Notes under the pieces: generated by a model
Told to the model about the DNA's origin: nothing
Database searches by the model: none
Seen by the model: the letters and a program-made list of their open reading frames with translations, nothing else
Assembly (NCBI RefSeq): GCF_011397635.1
Contig: NC_064773.1
Location: 32,931,449-32,995,448, forward strand
Length of the DNA: 64,000 bases
Reading direction: 5' to 3'
DNA from: Epinephelus fuscoguttatus
Lineage: Eukaryota; Chordata; Actinopteri; Perciformes; Serranidae
Shown here: in pieces, positions 34,742 to 47,330 of the stretch
Layout: every line of letters begins with the position of its first letter
How positions within the stretch are numbered: position 1 is the first letter of the stretch
Translations under genes and position numbers: made by a program

Positions 34742-37700
34742 ATGGACTCCTCCACTTTTCTCTACGATGTCCCTCCGGCAGTCGTCGAAAGATTCTGTAA
34801 AATCATGGATAGTGGAGATGACAGGTTCGGCTGGCGCGGACTAGGTGAGGAACAGCTGTTATCATCCTGGTTAGACAGTTGGGTTGAGTTTGATGGAGAT
34901 ACGGGTCTACCACAGCCGCCTGAAACACGGACACTGAGAGGGGCTCTAACTTTTCAAACTGTTAATGTCTATTAATAACATGGAACTGTCTTTGACTCAT
35001 TTGCTCCGTTAACCTGTGCAATTTCACATAAATGAGGTGTAGATAACCGTATCTATCTATCTATCTGTAAACTGCAGTTAAATTATGGACAAAGGCAACT
35101 AATAAAATCTGAGTGTGACTTTTCCAACAATAAAACTACCTTTACACATATGCTACTTCTCAAAGCTGTAGAAATCCTCACACTTGGCTGCTTTTCTATT
35201 TTGCATATAAGTAAGACTGTGAGCAACTTCATGTCATCCAAGTGAATCTGTAATATGTGGGTTAACAAAAGTGGTGGCGTACCTGTCCTGCTATTTATAA
35301 ATTATAGCTATACACTGCTTTCCTCTTTGAGCTTGATTTGAGATTTTTTTCGTCCACCATCTCTCTTGGTCCCCAGCTGTCCGAGTTGTCCCCAGCTTGT
35401 TAGAGGTCCGCATGTTGGAGCGTGTGGAGGCAGCAGGTCGGAGCCCCACCAGGGAGCTGCTGTGGTCCTGGGCTCAGGAGAATCCGAGAGTGCAGGACCT
35501 GCTGAAGGTGCTGCAAGACATGGGCCACCACAGGGCCCTGCAGCTCTTCCAGGGTCAAGCTCAAGGTCAGTTACAAACAGTTAAAGGCAATGAGGATTAC
35601 TTACTTATTTATCTGCATTGTGCAGATTAAAGAGTGAGAGGCACATAGCTGTGCTTGTGAGACACAAATAAACAGAGTGTCAGAGAGATGCAGTGGTTTT
35701 CACAAAGTTAATACTATTCTAGTCAACAGGACAAACTTAAACTATAAGTACCAGGCCTTATGATTTAACAAGACTGAGACTGACCAGTTCAGACTCCACA
35801 ATATCAGCCCGATTATAGCCTGACACAATCTTGTACAGTGTCGGCTCAGATCGTGAATGACAATGAGCGTTGTACGCAATAATCCATTGTTTTATCTCAT
35901 GCCGTGTGTTATAGTTGACAACCAGCGCCTCACGATGTCCCAACAAAAAGTCCAGCATGTTTAATTTTCTTTTTGTCTTCCACGACTTCTCCCGTCACAG
36001 CCATAACTTTGACCAATAGGCACACAGAGTGATCTGCTGCTGGACAACTGTATGGCAACAACACCCTGGCCTTTTTGATATTTCCTCTAGGGATGTTACA
36101 CAGAGTTAAAAAAAAAATGCTGGTGTACTGCCATTAGCATCAAGCTAGCAAAGAATGTTATTTCTTCATAATGGAGGATACAAAGGAATAAAATTAAAAA
36201 ATAGTGGCGGGACTAGAGGGTACCAGCTTCATTCACTTCACTATTGGCCTTTATTTCTCATTCCTTCTGTATTTTTTCTATTTTTACTGACAAACAAAAC
36301 TCAATAATCCAGTGTGGATGATACAAAGGCCTAAATTAGGATCATGAATGAAAAAAGACCCGATTTTAGCTATGTTGCACAGGTGAATGAAGGTAACACC
36401 AAGATCCCTGACTCTCAAACTTTGAGAAATCACAGTTGTTGAGAGTCACTGTTATTTGGTCAAACCGGTGTCTGTGTCAGCAGGGCCAGTGACCAGCATC
36501 TCAGTTTTATCTGAGTTTGGGAGCAGGAAACTACGTGACTTCCAATTTTTCACAGCAGACCTTTTGCAGCAGTTTTCACAAATATTATGGTTTCATATGC
36601 TTTGATTATTGTTATTATTACTACAAGACCACAAATTCCTAGGGGACCCTCATGAGTGTCGGAGGGAAATTACATGACGGGGAAATTTAAAGCCCTTTCT
36701 TGGTTCCTCTTTGTGGTGCATGCCGGATGCTGATGAAATGCTTTATTCTTTGTCTTGATATTTCAGAGTTGCCTGTACCCCCCTGCAAAGCACATGCAGA
36801 GTCCAAAGGGCAGATGTCAGCAGCTGAAGAGAGGGTAGAATTCTTTGTTCAATTGTTGAATGTGTTAAGTCTTAAGACTGCAAGAATAAATCAGCAGCCC
36901 TTATGTATTTTCTCTGATAAGGAATCCTTCCAGCAAGAGGCGAGTTCTGCAACTCCAGCACCCTCTTTCAGTAAGTGAGGCCATTAGAATGGATAGATTA
37001 AAATCATGTCATATATTACATCAGTGAAATACCATTTTGGTATCCACTATCATTCAGGTTGAAGTTAATGTGTTAAATGTGTGATTCCAAGCATGAATGA
37101 AGCAGTTTGGGGTTCATACTGATCTGTCTCTATATTCCAGTGAACTCCAGTGGAGAAAACCTACCACCCATAATCACTTTTCAAGACATAATGGAAGGAA
37201 CCAGAGATTTCCATCATGAGATGAGAATTTCAGAGGGACACTTTTCTGATGTCTACAGAGCACAAATTGGAAATAAAATGGTTGCAGTGAAGCTTTTTAA
37301 ACAGGTGATTAATGATTCTTACAGTCAGACTTTTTGGGAAATATGCTTGCTCACAGTTAAAGGAATACTCCCCCCCCCAAATGATCATTTATGTATGAGT
37401 TACTCAACCCCGTGTTATGTTGAAATCTTGAAGAAATCTGTTATTCTTGCATACTTCCACCTTGAACAAAGAATACAGAAAAGGAAAAAAATCTTGATGA
37501 ATTGAAGTCATAGGGGTCCATGTTTAACAAAAGCAAAGCTACATCAAAATATTTGTTTACAAACTCTCACACAACTCCTGTAGTATAATCCCAGTCTCTT
37601 TAATCCAGTTGATGCTCAGTGCTTCCCAAACAGACAGCCCTTTCTGAAAGAGAACTAAATCGAGTGTGACACTTATCTGTGTTCTCTTCAAAGCCAGACT

Positions 37701-40700
37701 CCATTGACAAAAACAGTAATTCTATCTGGGTGATCACAGGAGCTGCTCGCAGAGTCCTGCAGATGTCAGATTTTTTTAAAGATCCGAACAGGCACACACA
37801 ACGTGCAATACTGCAAACACCCCGCCACCTGCACATATGACCAATTAGTTCCGCAACCCAACCCGACCTGCCGACACAAGATCCACGGGTCGGCGCATTA
37901 TTTCAAATCCAACGATAACCATGCGCTTTTCAAATGGTACAGCTAGGCCACAGGCGTCACTTTGGGACAATTCGTACAAGGGAAACTCAGATACTTTATT
38001 TTAAAACAAAGGTAATTCAGGAAATACAATTTAAAGGCTGTGAGGATTGCAGATTGCAACCAGCTGAAACTTCTCCTGGTTGGAATTCCTTCGGTGTTCA
38101 TTGTTTAGGAGGTTTTTAGTGGGAGCTGAATTACATGCGACATCTCTTCTGCTCCAAAACAAATAGACCAGCTGATTAAAACTGGCAAAAACACTGAATA
38201 AAGCAGTTTCACATTACAAATCAGTGTTTTTCCCATGCTGCCCATTGCATGTGGGTTGTTAACTACAGTGGCTGACACTAAAATGCAAAATGGCCCCATC
38301 TAGAGCCAGTGTTTGGTTTGTCTGTTCTGGGCTGCTGTAGAAATATGATGATCTCCATAAAAAAGGACCTGCTCCCTATTTTGATATAAACTGCTGATTC
38401 TAAGGTAACGAAGACAAAACAATTCTTATTTTCAGGTAACTATACATGAAAGAAAATATGATAAAATTATTATATTTTGCTTATTCTCATAATATTTTAA
38501 TGACATTGACATTTCCACAGTGCCTGTTGGTGACGCACCTGACACAAAGTCAGCAGTCAGAAAATGAAAACCTGAAAAAGGTATATTAAATTATTACCCT
38601 TCTCAGTAAGTATTTATCATCAAACACCCACAATCAAAGCCACATGTTCTTTTTTTCACCCAGAACCAAACCCAGATACAACATTAAGACAGTATACCAC
38701 CCCTGAATCACCTTTTCTGCCTGACCAGATACAGGACTGGCTGCTGGTCTACCGCTGCCTTGATCAGTAGTTTGTTTGTGTTATTGTGTGTCTTTAGTGA
38801 ATCTGAACTAACCCTTAAAAACACAAAGCCAAACAAGGGGAAGTACTGAGCACACGACTGGATAAATGAGACTTGGATTATACTGCACAAGTTTTGTGAG
38901 AATTGGTAGATGTTTTGATATAGTTTTGCTATTGTTAAACATGGCCCCCATTTACTTTAATTCATAAAGAATTTTATCAGTTTTTGGTTTCTTCATTCAC
39001 CATGGAGGCAAGTGAGGACAAACTATGTTTTCTCCTGAAATCAACGTAACATGGGGTGAGGAATTGATATACAAATGGTTAATTTTGTGACTGAAGTATT
39101 CCTTTAAACCCTCTCAAGACGACTACTGTCAGTATGAGCACTGTCCTGTGTCTGGGATATGTTTGACCCCTGTATACCCATCTACAATGGGATTTTATAA
39201 TGTTGCAGTATTGATTGCTGCAAAGAGAGCCTAACTGAAATGCATTCTTTATCCATCCTTCTCCAGACAAATACAGCATCATGGAAGAAGCTGTGGGATA
39301 TCTTCAGAAAAGATATTGAAATTCATCATTTGTATGTATCAACCCTCATTCTCAAAGCACCTTTTTATATTCATATGATAGAGTGTGTTTAATATTGAGC
39401 GTGGGGCTGTGTTACAGGTACAAACATCCAAATATCTTAGACTTGTTGTGCTGTTTTTCTGATGAGTGCCGCTACTGTCTGGTCTATCCTTACCTGCCCA
39501 ATGGATCGCTCTTCGGCAGACTCCACCATCAGGTAGATTTGCTATTTATCAACATCTACTGGCCTACAGGTCACCTGTTCTGCATTCATTATGACGTGTG
39601 TTTCTGTTCTGTTCTAAGACAGAGCGAAATGGTTGCTAGGTATTACTTTCAACATCTGAAAACAGAAAGTGAACTTGTGGGATTTGCTTTTGTAGAATTT
39701 AACCAAGGCCTTTTATTTTGAAATAATAGAACTGAAACTTTAGAACATGTAAGAATACGACTAGAACAATCTTACAAAGAGAAAAATACCTATATATTTG
39801 AAAATGGCTGGAAAATTGTTTGTTCTGCCGAGGAATTTCTGCAAGGACATTAAAATGTTTCACAGGAGATGATGTGATTGGTCATTGTTGAAGCCAGTGT
39901 ATTGATCCTGTTCCAGCTACTTTACTGTGTGCTCCCTGAAGGTTTTTTTTACATCCACTTTTCCAGTACTTTAAGTTACTTTGGCTGTTCATAATCACAT
40001 TTTTGTGTTGTATCTAAAAAGGTTTGTTGTCACTGTACAGGATGGAGAGCCCCCCCTGTCCTGGCAGGAACGTCTCACCATCATTAAGGGAACTGCAAAG
40101 GCCTTACATCATCTCCATACAGCCCAGCCCTGCCCTGTGATCTGTGGCAACATCTCCAGGTACGAGATAAACTATCTGAAAGGACTCCCTCGGAGCTTTC
40201 TCCCTCTGTCTTGAGTCTCTTTGAAGAAGGCATTGTCACAGTTGTGGTTAATGTCAAATTATGATTGATGCCACAAGACCACAAATCCAACCACAAAAGA
40301 AAAAATACTTTTATATAGATGTGTGTGTGTGATTATTTTCACACATTATTTACATTACATTATTTTAATGTACGACCAAGATTTTTAACATAGTTTAACT
40401 AGATCTCTAAGGGCGGTTGACCTAACATCAGTAGGTAGACAATAGTAGCAAAATAAGCTAACGGTAGCAAGTGACAGCAGCCTGACAGCAGTGCATCCAT
40501 GTACAGAGTTGAAATATAAAAGACAGTTGTACTCAAGCACAGCAGTTGTTTCAGTTGTGGACTCAACCACACAAAATGGTTACAGTCCTCTAGACTCTTG
40601 CGGACTTTCATTGGGTCGTTGTGTAGCATTAGTAACATTAGGAGGTCTTGAGGACCATGTAATTACGATCATGTCCACTCCGAGCAAATTGGTCAAGTTG

Positions 40701-43700
40701 TGTGAAAAATCAGTCTTCTTTTCTTTGTGTGTGGACATATCCAACATGAGTTTCAATTTTCTGATGTACCTACTGAGGTACCTACTGCCTGCAGGTTAAC
40801 TCAATACTTCCAGTCACATGCCTCTATACTCAATTCAAACAGTAAAGGGATTTTTCACTTCTTTCCCTTTGTCTGAATATTGTCACGTGATTCCAAACAA
40901 CCTATTGCACTGGGCAAAAAATTTGCTTGCATTTAGTCTGACTTCTCAAGTATGAATGAAACATTTAAAATCAAAGCTACCATGCTTGTCATATAATCAA
41001 TGTATGTCTTTCCCGTTCAGCCAAAATAATATGCCACACTTTTAGAAGATAATAATACAAAAATGTTGTAATGTTGTGAGGTCATATCATACATTGTGGG
41101 CTTTAGGACCTCCACTGTCAGTTGCTTTTTATCTGTCTTGTTTGTTTAGAAGTTCACACAGTGTCCATGTGTTTTCTCTGCACAGTTCTAGCATCCTCTT
41201 GGATGATACCCTACAGCCCAAGCTGTCTAACTTTGGGTTGGCTCGCCTCCGTCCTCATTCAGCCAATCAGCAGTGTACTATCACTCTGGATACCAGGTTC
41301 CACAGCAACCTGGGTTACCTCCCTGAGGAGTACATCCGAGATGGCAAGCTGTCCTTCAGCCTGGATGTGTACAGCTTTGGAATGGTGATTGTTACAAGAC
41401 TATACAAGCTTAGCTAAACATTCTACATCCTGCTTGTGCAATGGGTTTTTGTATATGTTGCATATAAAATAACAAAAAATATATATACTGGAATACGTGT
41501 ACCTAATGTACCTAAAACTTTCCACCACTGGTATGTGCTGTATTTATAGTGCAGGTAAATGTTACAGTGTACAATTTGTGATGGAAAGATTATTATTCAC
41601 TGCCATTAATTACAGCTTGCTTACTCACAGGTGATAATGGAAACAGTAACAGGACGGAAGGTCACAGAGGACGGATCTAAACAAACACCACTGGTGAGTT
41701 GACACTGACTCCATTTATGAAGCCCTTATGTATATGCAGAGATGGGACCAACTTATTGTTTTGTAAGTCACAAATAAGTTTCAAGTCTTTGTAATCAGGT
41801 CCCAAATCAAGACTGGCAAGTCCTGAGTCAAGTCCCAAATTCTTTAAGAGTCGTAATGCACTCAGCACCAAATGTAATGCCATTTTAACAACAGAGTAAT
41901 AATATGTTAAATTATAAAAACCATAAATGCTTTATAAAATTTGTATTTATCTGTTTAAACAAATTTGTTAAAACAGATGTGACTGAACTTTTTTATAAAG
42001 AAGTAGTGCTAACATTGCACTTTTATAGCATATAGCACTATTAACCAATGCCACAGTTAGCTTAAACTTGCACGTCAGCTTGCTAACTACTGTGAAACTT
42101 CATCTCCCCTTTATTAGCAGATGTGGCAACACATTTTGACAAATATATGCCAGTCTCAATTAGACGCCTGGTCTGTTTGCCAAAAAGTTCATTTTAGATT
42201 CTCAGTTAGATTCTCCACAATTCAGTTGTTTAGTTCATTTTACTGAAACCATGAGCACCAAGGAAGACCATAATTCATTCAGATTTACAGGCATGGTAAA
42301 CAAGAGAGAAGGAAATAAAGGTGGTGACTCTCTGGGCTCTAGTTTCGCAGACCGGGCACGGCGGAGGCGCAGCGCACCTGCGCTTCGCCAACTGGGTGTG
42401 GCCAGGCAGATTTTGTAAGTTTGGCAAACCGTGCGCCCTGGCGCAGCTACTTCTCTATCCCACCTCCATCCCTCCTACCTGCGCAAGTCGGAAAGAGGGA
42501 GGAGAGAAGGCGTGGAGTGGGTTTTACACACATCACACCAATCAAATGAGCCCCTCTCCTCGCCCTTAAATGCGCCGCACGAAGGCGTAATGAGAGTTTA
42601 CTCAATTCGCCATGGCAGAAGAGTGCAGCAGCGTCAGACGGCCAAACTTCTCCCAGGAGGAAACTGATGTTTTGGTCCAGGAGGTCTGAGCTCGCAGTGT
42701 CCGAATATACGGAACTGCGAACAGACCTCCACGGGCTGATGATGCAAAGGTAGCCTGGGAGGAGGTCACCACAATTGTAAATCAATGTTGCGTTTCTCTC
42801 GTGTGCGCGCTCTCTCTTTCTCTCTCGCAGTCTCACTCTGTTTCTTTTCTTTTGACTTTTCTAAGATGACAGATGCTGAATATATACTCCCTATCTGATG
42901 CTGTGGCTGTTTGTGGTTGGCTGAGAGGGATGTGAACTCATTAGTTTGCAGGCTGTGTTAATCAAATCAGGTTGGGTTTCCATTATGCGTGCCAAACGTG
43001 CCAAACAGTGCCAATCCCCTTTGATATGACATCAGATGTGACGGGACAGTCAATATAGAGATACATTTATGTGCTGATTGCAGATAGTTGCATTGAATAG
43101 TGGTTTTTGTGGGTATTTATTGGATTGTTAATGTGCCTGATATTCTGGACGCCTGCCTGTGAGGTTTTGGTGACGTGTGCGCACTGTCCACCGGTCAGCC
43201 AAACTTCAACTTACATCAGCTGCACTCCCCCTGCGCTGACAGTAGACGTGGTTTCAGTTGGCGAGCTTTTAGCGCACCTTCGGCGAAGCCTTTTGGCACG
43301 AAACTGTCACTGTGCCAAGCTGGATCTGTCGGCACCTCCCCCTGCTGCGCCACCACACCCATCTCAGCGCACCTTGGTCTGCCAAACTACCAAACTGAGC
43401 GCACCTCAGGTTGCGCTGCTTGAAACTAGCTCTGCGCGGGGTTCGCCACCCTGCTCCACCCTGCGCTGCGCCGGGAAACTAGAGCCCTCTGTCTCTGATG
43501 TGGTTATAAATTCACAATATGTGTCCATTCCTCGATTACGGGATACATTTCATTAGTGTGTAAGGGTCCATCAATCAAAAGAAACAAAAACGGTTTTCAT
43601 GAAAATTAATCCAAGTTGTGAGTATTGTTTTTACATGATAAAGTGGTGTTGCATCGGTATGCCAGGTGCTGTAAAATGAGTGTGTCTGTCTTTTGTGTGT

Positions 43701-45640
43701 GAAAGGAATTAAAAGCTTGTCCCATATCACGCTTGTCTCAAATTACACCATTTGAGTTCAGTGATTTAAGCAAATAAGAGCCTAAGCTATTAAACAAAAT
43801 TTCACAGTATGTTAATATTAGCCTCAGCTTACCATTCTCATGTTGGAAGTTGTTGCATCTCTGCTTGTAATTTTCAACCTGCAGTTCCTATCTTATCTTA
43901 TCCCTAGAGTTGGTATCACTTTTTCCAGCTGGCGCTCAGAAACTTAACGTTAGGTCTTCATGGTTCTCTCCTGCAACTTGATTGGATGCTGTCAGATCGG
44001 TTCAAACACCTAGAGAATAAGGTGTCGATTTGCTGGGTATGAATAACGTTAATATTAGCTACTTCAGGAAATAAATGGACATGAATTAATTGTGGAATTT
44101 TGGCGTAGGGAAAGGTATCAAGTATTTTCAAGTTAAAAGGCTCAAGTCCAAGTGAAGTCACGAGTCATTTGTATAAAAGTTGTTTTTTTTTTTCCTGTTT
44201 TGATTTTGTCGAGTCTAAAGTCATCAAGTTTGTGACTTGAGACCGACTTGGGTCCAGGTCACATGACTGGAGAACACAACTCTGTCTATAGGCTACATAA
44301 TACATTGTGATGTCTTACAATAACAGTCATATATCTCACATTAATTGTTAGAACTGTCTGATATGCTGTGCTCACCTACCACATGCTCTCTCTCTCTCTC
44401 TGTTTGCTCTGTCAGAGAGATCTGCTTATCACTGAGGTGGAGGACAGCGGCGGTGTAGATTCTTGTCTGCAGTTTTTGGATGTGGCAGCCGGTCGGTGGC
44501 CGACCGCCTTGGCCCTCGGCCTCCTGCGGCTGGCCTTGGACTGCACTGCCAGCCGCCACCGCAGCAGGCCGAAAATGGAGAATGTGAGAAATAAATGTTC
44601 ATTCTTGACCTTTAAGAAGACTATACATAAAATTCTAAGCTCAAACGTCCACATCCTAGCTTTTGCTGCTTTCCACTGCATTACACAGTTTTCGTTCAGA
44701 AAATGGTGTTTACATGTGGCTGCATCATGGGGGAGATGACCTCTGTTTCTGTTGAAATGTCCTCCTTGATTGTTCTCTGTGCATCCACTGACCCCTGGTC
44801 ATGGATGCTATGAGCAGTTTTGGTCTGGTGTTGAATAATATAAATCCTAACTGTCGACAGGTGCTTCTGGAATTGAGCAAGCTGCTTCCTCCACCCAGCT
44901 GCCCCCCTGCAGACCAACCCCGCAGCCTTGAAGATGTAAACCCTGTTAATGCCCTGCTGAGCCCCCCACCCTCCATACCTGTAGAGCACAATGAGCAGCA
45001 CAGCACCCCTGGCTCTGTAACGCATGCAGGGCCCTGTGAATGCAGCCAGTCGGAGGTGACATATCTGAGTGAGGTGCTGGGTGCTGACGGTGAGGCAGCA
45101 GCAGACCTGTACAGCAGCTGGCCTGTACAGTGCAGCTGCCCTGCTGAGACAGGCAGCCTGACATGTGAGGACTGCAGGGCCAATGGCTTCACCCTCAACC
45201 ACACAGACAGTCCTCAGAGTAAGTATTGAGGGGATTTCACATTACATGAGCAGAAGAAGATTCTGTGGGTCTTCCTTAGCAAGCCAGCATAATGTAAAGT
45301 TGCACAAAAATGGGTGGCTCAACTCTACCAGGTGCTTCCTCATTTGTGAGGAATTACGAGAAAAAGTTAACCTGACCGTGACAGCCATCTTGCCAAGTGG
45401 AACATTTAAAACACCCTCACATAAAAGTCTATCAGTGCATTCACTTGTATTTATATATTACATGCGGTATGTGTGTGTGTTAGCCTACTAAAAATAACCC
45501 TTTGCTGTGTTTTGTCTGTTTAAGCTGACTCCATTGTGGTGGAAAACCCAGCCAAGGAGAGACTGAGGAACAAACTGAGTCTGTATAATGGAGGGCTGAT
45601 TCACTCAGAGGAACTGTTCTCTGAAACCGGACTGCAGTAG
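34742..45640 (+). CDS. irak3: Interleukin-1 receptor-associated kinase 3 (IRAK-M), pseudokinase
   Basis: Exons: 34742-34844, 35377-35565, 36767-36834, 36922-36970, 37141-37304, 39267-39331, 39418-39532, 40041-40159, 41186-41384, 41631-41693, 44416-44583, 44861-45218, 45525-45640; about 591 aa (human 596). Segment 36835-36921 could be an 87-nt intron or in-frame exon; removing it fits human length better. Order: death domain (FLYDVPPAVVERFCKIMDSG, TRELLWSWAQENPRVQDLL), linker, kinase-like fold (VAVKLFKQ lysine kept; YKHPNILDLL; YLPNGSLFGRLHHQ; YLPEEYIRDGKLSFSLDVYSFGM), then a tail with CECSQSEVTYLSEV. The HRD triad is replaced (VICGNISSSSILL) and DFG is NFG, so catalysis is not expected. The tail's PVEHNEQ resembles a TRAF6-binding PxExx motif. 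IRAK-M restrains MyD88-dependent TLR/IL-1R signalling. The first in-frame ATG is used; an in-frame TAA lies at 34703. Confidence 0.93.
37357..39107. mobile_element. TTAA-type transposon with ~380-bp inverted arms in irak3 intron 4
   Basis: The left tip 'ttaaaggaatact' and right tip 'agtattcctttaa' are inverses. The arms continue to match inversely ('catgtttaacaaaagcaaag' against 'tttgctattgttaaacatg'; 'gtagtataatcccagtct' against 'acttggattatactgc') for about 380 bp. The ~1-kb centre contains a second repeat (about 37990-38440, 'gcagattgcaaccagctgaa') and the candidate exon at 38521-38580. It may be one element with internal insertions or two inverted copies. Confidence 0.65.
38521..38580 (+). 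other. Candidate in-frame cryptic or exonised irak3 exon
   Basis: Sixty nt between 'ttgacatttccacag' and 'gtatat', phase 0 on both sides, encode CLLVTHLTQSQQ followed by an acidic/lysine-rich end, with no stop. Inclusion would insert 20 residues between the kinase beta3 lysine strand and helix C. Without it the fish and human proteins align there without a gap, so it is left out of the main model. It lies within transposon-filled intron 4. Confidence 0.4.
42334..43487. mobile_element. PIF/Harbinger-like element carrying a dead Myb-like gene fragment
   Basis: The ends GGGCTCTAGTTTC and GAAACTAGAGCCC are perfect 13-bp inverses. TCT lies directly outside both (42331-42333, 43488-43490), fitting the 3-bp duplications of PIF/Harbinger. 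The ~1.15-kb body is clearly more GC-rich than the surrounding intron and has GCGC-rich subterminal parts. It encodes a Myb/SANT-like fragment on the plus strand but no transposase. Confidence 0.75.
42612..42797 (+). pseudogene. Myb/SANT-like protein fragment of the Harbinger-like element
   Basis: From ATG 42612 the frame gives MAEECSSVRRPNFSQEE and then TDVLVQEV, followed by TGA at 42687-42689. The same frame continues ARSVRIYGTANRPPRADDAK and VAWEEVTTIVN. This is the start of the Myb/SANT-like DNA-binding domain that accompanies Harbinger transposases. The TGA sits where such proteins usually have an Arg codon, consistent with CGA-to-TGA decay. The rest of the domain is missing. Confidence 0.7.
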
Positions 45641-45904
45641 AGGGCAGACTTCCTGTTACGGTCTTGAGAGTAGCTCGTTCTGTGGGCTGTCACGTGTGTT
45701 CAGGGAGGAAGTGTTCCACAAAGCAGAGTTAGGTCAAGTTTGCATCAACACCACATCAGTTCACTGTGATGGAGGCTGAGATGTAAAAACAAATGTCATG
45801 CAGCCACAGAGTAGAACATAGTAAACATAACCTATGAATAACGTAATATTTGAGAGGGAACTGTACAGAACCACATTCATGAACAAAGCAAATGAGAAAG
45901 AGCA
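45641..45904 (+). other. irak3: irak3 3' UTR, first part
   Basis: Ordinary-composition sequence directly after the TAG stop. The first canonical AATAAA is at 46110-46115, so the UTR probably runs through this part into the AT-rich tract. Confidence 0.5.
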
Positions 45905-46786
45905 TCTTGTTGAACGAATTTAACAATGAACTTTGTGCCACTTAACTCTCCTGTTTTCTCCCCATATGGAAATGTAATATGTAACATATACATGTGCCCC
46001 TGTATTAAGAGTAATGTTGCCATGTACGTTACCCAGAAGGCAATATATATTATTATCACATACATACATACATACATACATACATCCTCTGGATATATGA
46101 AATGTTTGTAATAAATATGAAATACCCATAAAACTTGTATATGTATATATATTAAAATTTTCTATATGATTTATTTTTATATAGTGTTACATTTTGCTAC
46201 CAGTTATTGATAAATTTATATGCAAGTTTGTGAAAACCACAAAAATTCAGTATGTTTATATATGTTCTGTTTTTAAATAAATTGTTGATATACATGTCTA
46301 TCTTATATATTTATATGTACGGTATAGTATCAACATATATTGATGGGCTTTGGGATGGATATATATAAGCATAACATACATATCTACAATATAAGCATAC
46401 AAATATTAAAATGATCCTGATGAATTTTATACAGTATTATATGTTGCTACCCTATATGTTAATGTTATATATTTAATTTACATTTGCAAATGTACAAATA
46501 ATAAAAAAAATAATATACAAAATTATCTCTGCTCAAGTTTGTTATTAATTGTTATTAATTATACTGTACATGTCTGTGTTATATATTTACATTTATAATA
46601 ACATTGATTTGCTTTGGGATGGATATATGGCTATTTAATTTATACACGCAAGTTAATGAAAAGGAAATATATATATAAAATCTCTATGCTTAAATGTGCT
46701 TTTCTTAATTACATATATAATAACATTAAAGGGATTTGGGATGGATATATTTGTACAAAACTTACATCTACAATATAAGTATACAT

Positions 46787-46817
<31 letters not shown>

Positions 46818-47200
46818 TTCAAAATAATCAATATGATGATTTTTATTACAGTATTATATGTTGCTACCATGTATATTAACACTAAAATTCTTAAATGTGC
46901 AAGTCTATGAAAAGAAAAAAATGCTTATATTTGTTTTTCATATTTGACAAGCATGTCTATCTTTTATATTTACATATATAATGTCAACATATGATGGGCT
47001 TTGGGATGGATATATATGTATATAACATATATCTACAATATAAAACATAAATTATATGTGCATACAATAAAATGATACTTAGTGTATGTATGCAAATTTA
47101 TGAAAACAACATATACAAAAATTTCCCATGCTTATACATGTTTTATTTAATTTTTTGTTTATATTAAAATAATTAGTATATATGTCTATTGTGTATACAC

Positions 47201-47257
<57 letters not shown>

Positions 47258-47290
47258 TATATATATATATATATATACATACATACATAT
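45905..47290. repeat. AT-rich degenerate tandem repeat with microsatellites
   Basis: The phrase 'ctttgggatggatatat' recurs near 46348, 46611, 46736 (as gatttggg) and 46997. 'acatctacaatataag' recurs with it, and 'cagtattatatgttgctacc' occurs twice. Spacings of about 265, 120 and 265 bp show an irregular tandem array. (CATA)n at 46062-46084, (TA)n near 46785-46808 and mixed (TA)n/(CA)n at 47197-47280 are embedded. No coding capacity. Confidence 0.75.
46110..46115 (+). other. irak3: Possible poly(A) signal of irak3
   Basis: AATAAA 470 nt past the stop. Other AATAAA hexamers occur further on in the AT-rich tract, so the true end may vary. Confidence 0.45.
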
Positions 47291-47330
47291 ATATAATATC
47301 AGCACTGCATAGATAATGTAGTCATGTCAT

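Larger units (their letters stand above)
41737..44284. mobile_element. hAT-like element in irak3 intron 10, split by a Harbinger insertion
   Basis: It starts 'cagagatgggaccaac' and ends 'gagaacacaactctg'. Flanks 'tgtatatg' and 'tctatagg' match at 6 of 8 positions, compatible with an aged 8-bp target duplication. The subterminal 'caagtcctgagtcaagtcc' and 'gtgacttgagaccgacttgg' sequences are typical of a common fish hAT family. The interior holds the PIF/Harbinger-like element at 42334-43487. Confidence 0.6.

Noticed and set aside
43107-43556. 149-codon plus-strand frame
   Set aside because: It falls inside the GC-rich end of the Harbinger-like element and has no family features.
44696-45202. 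Open frames of 168 and 159 codons on the minus strand
   Set aside because: They lie opposite irak3 exon 12, whose plus-strand frame matches IRAK3 (CECSQSEVTYLS) and splices correctly. They are shadows.
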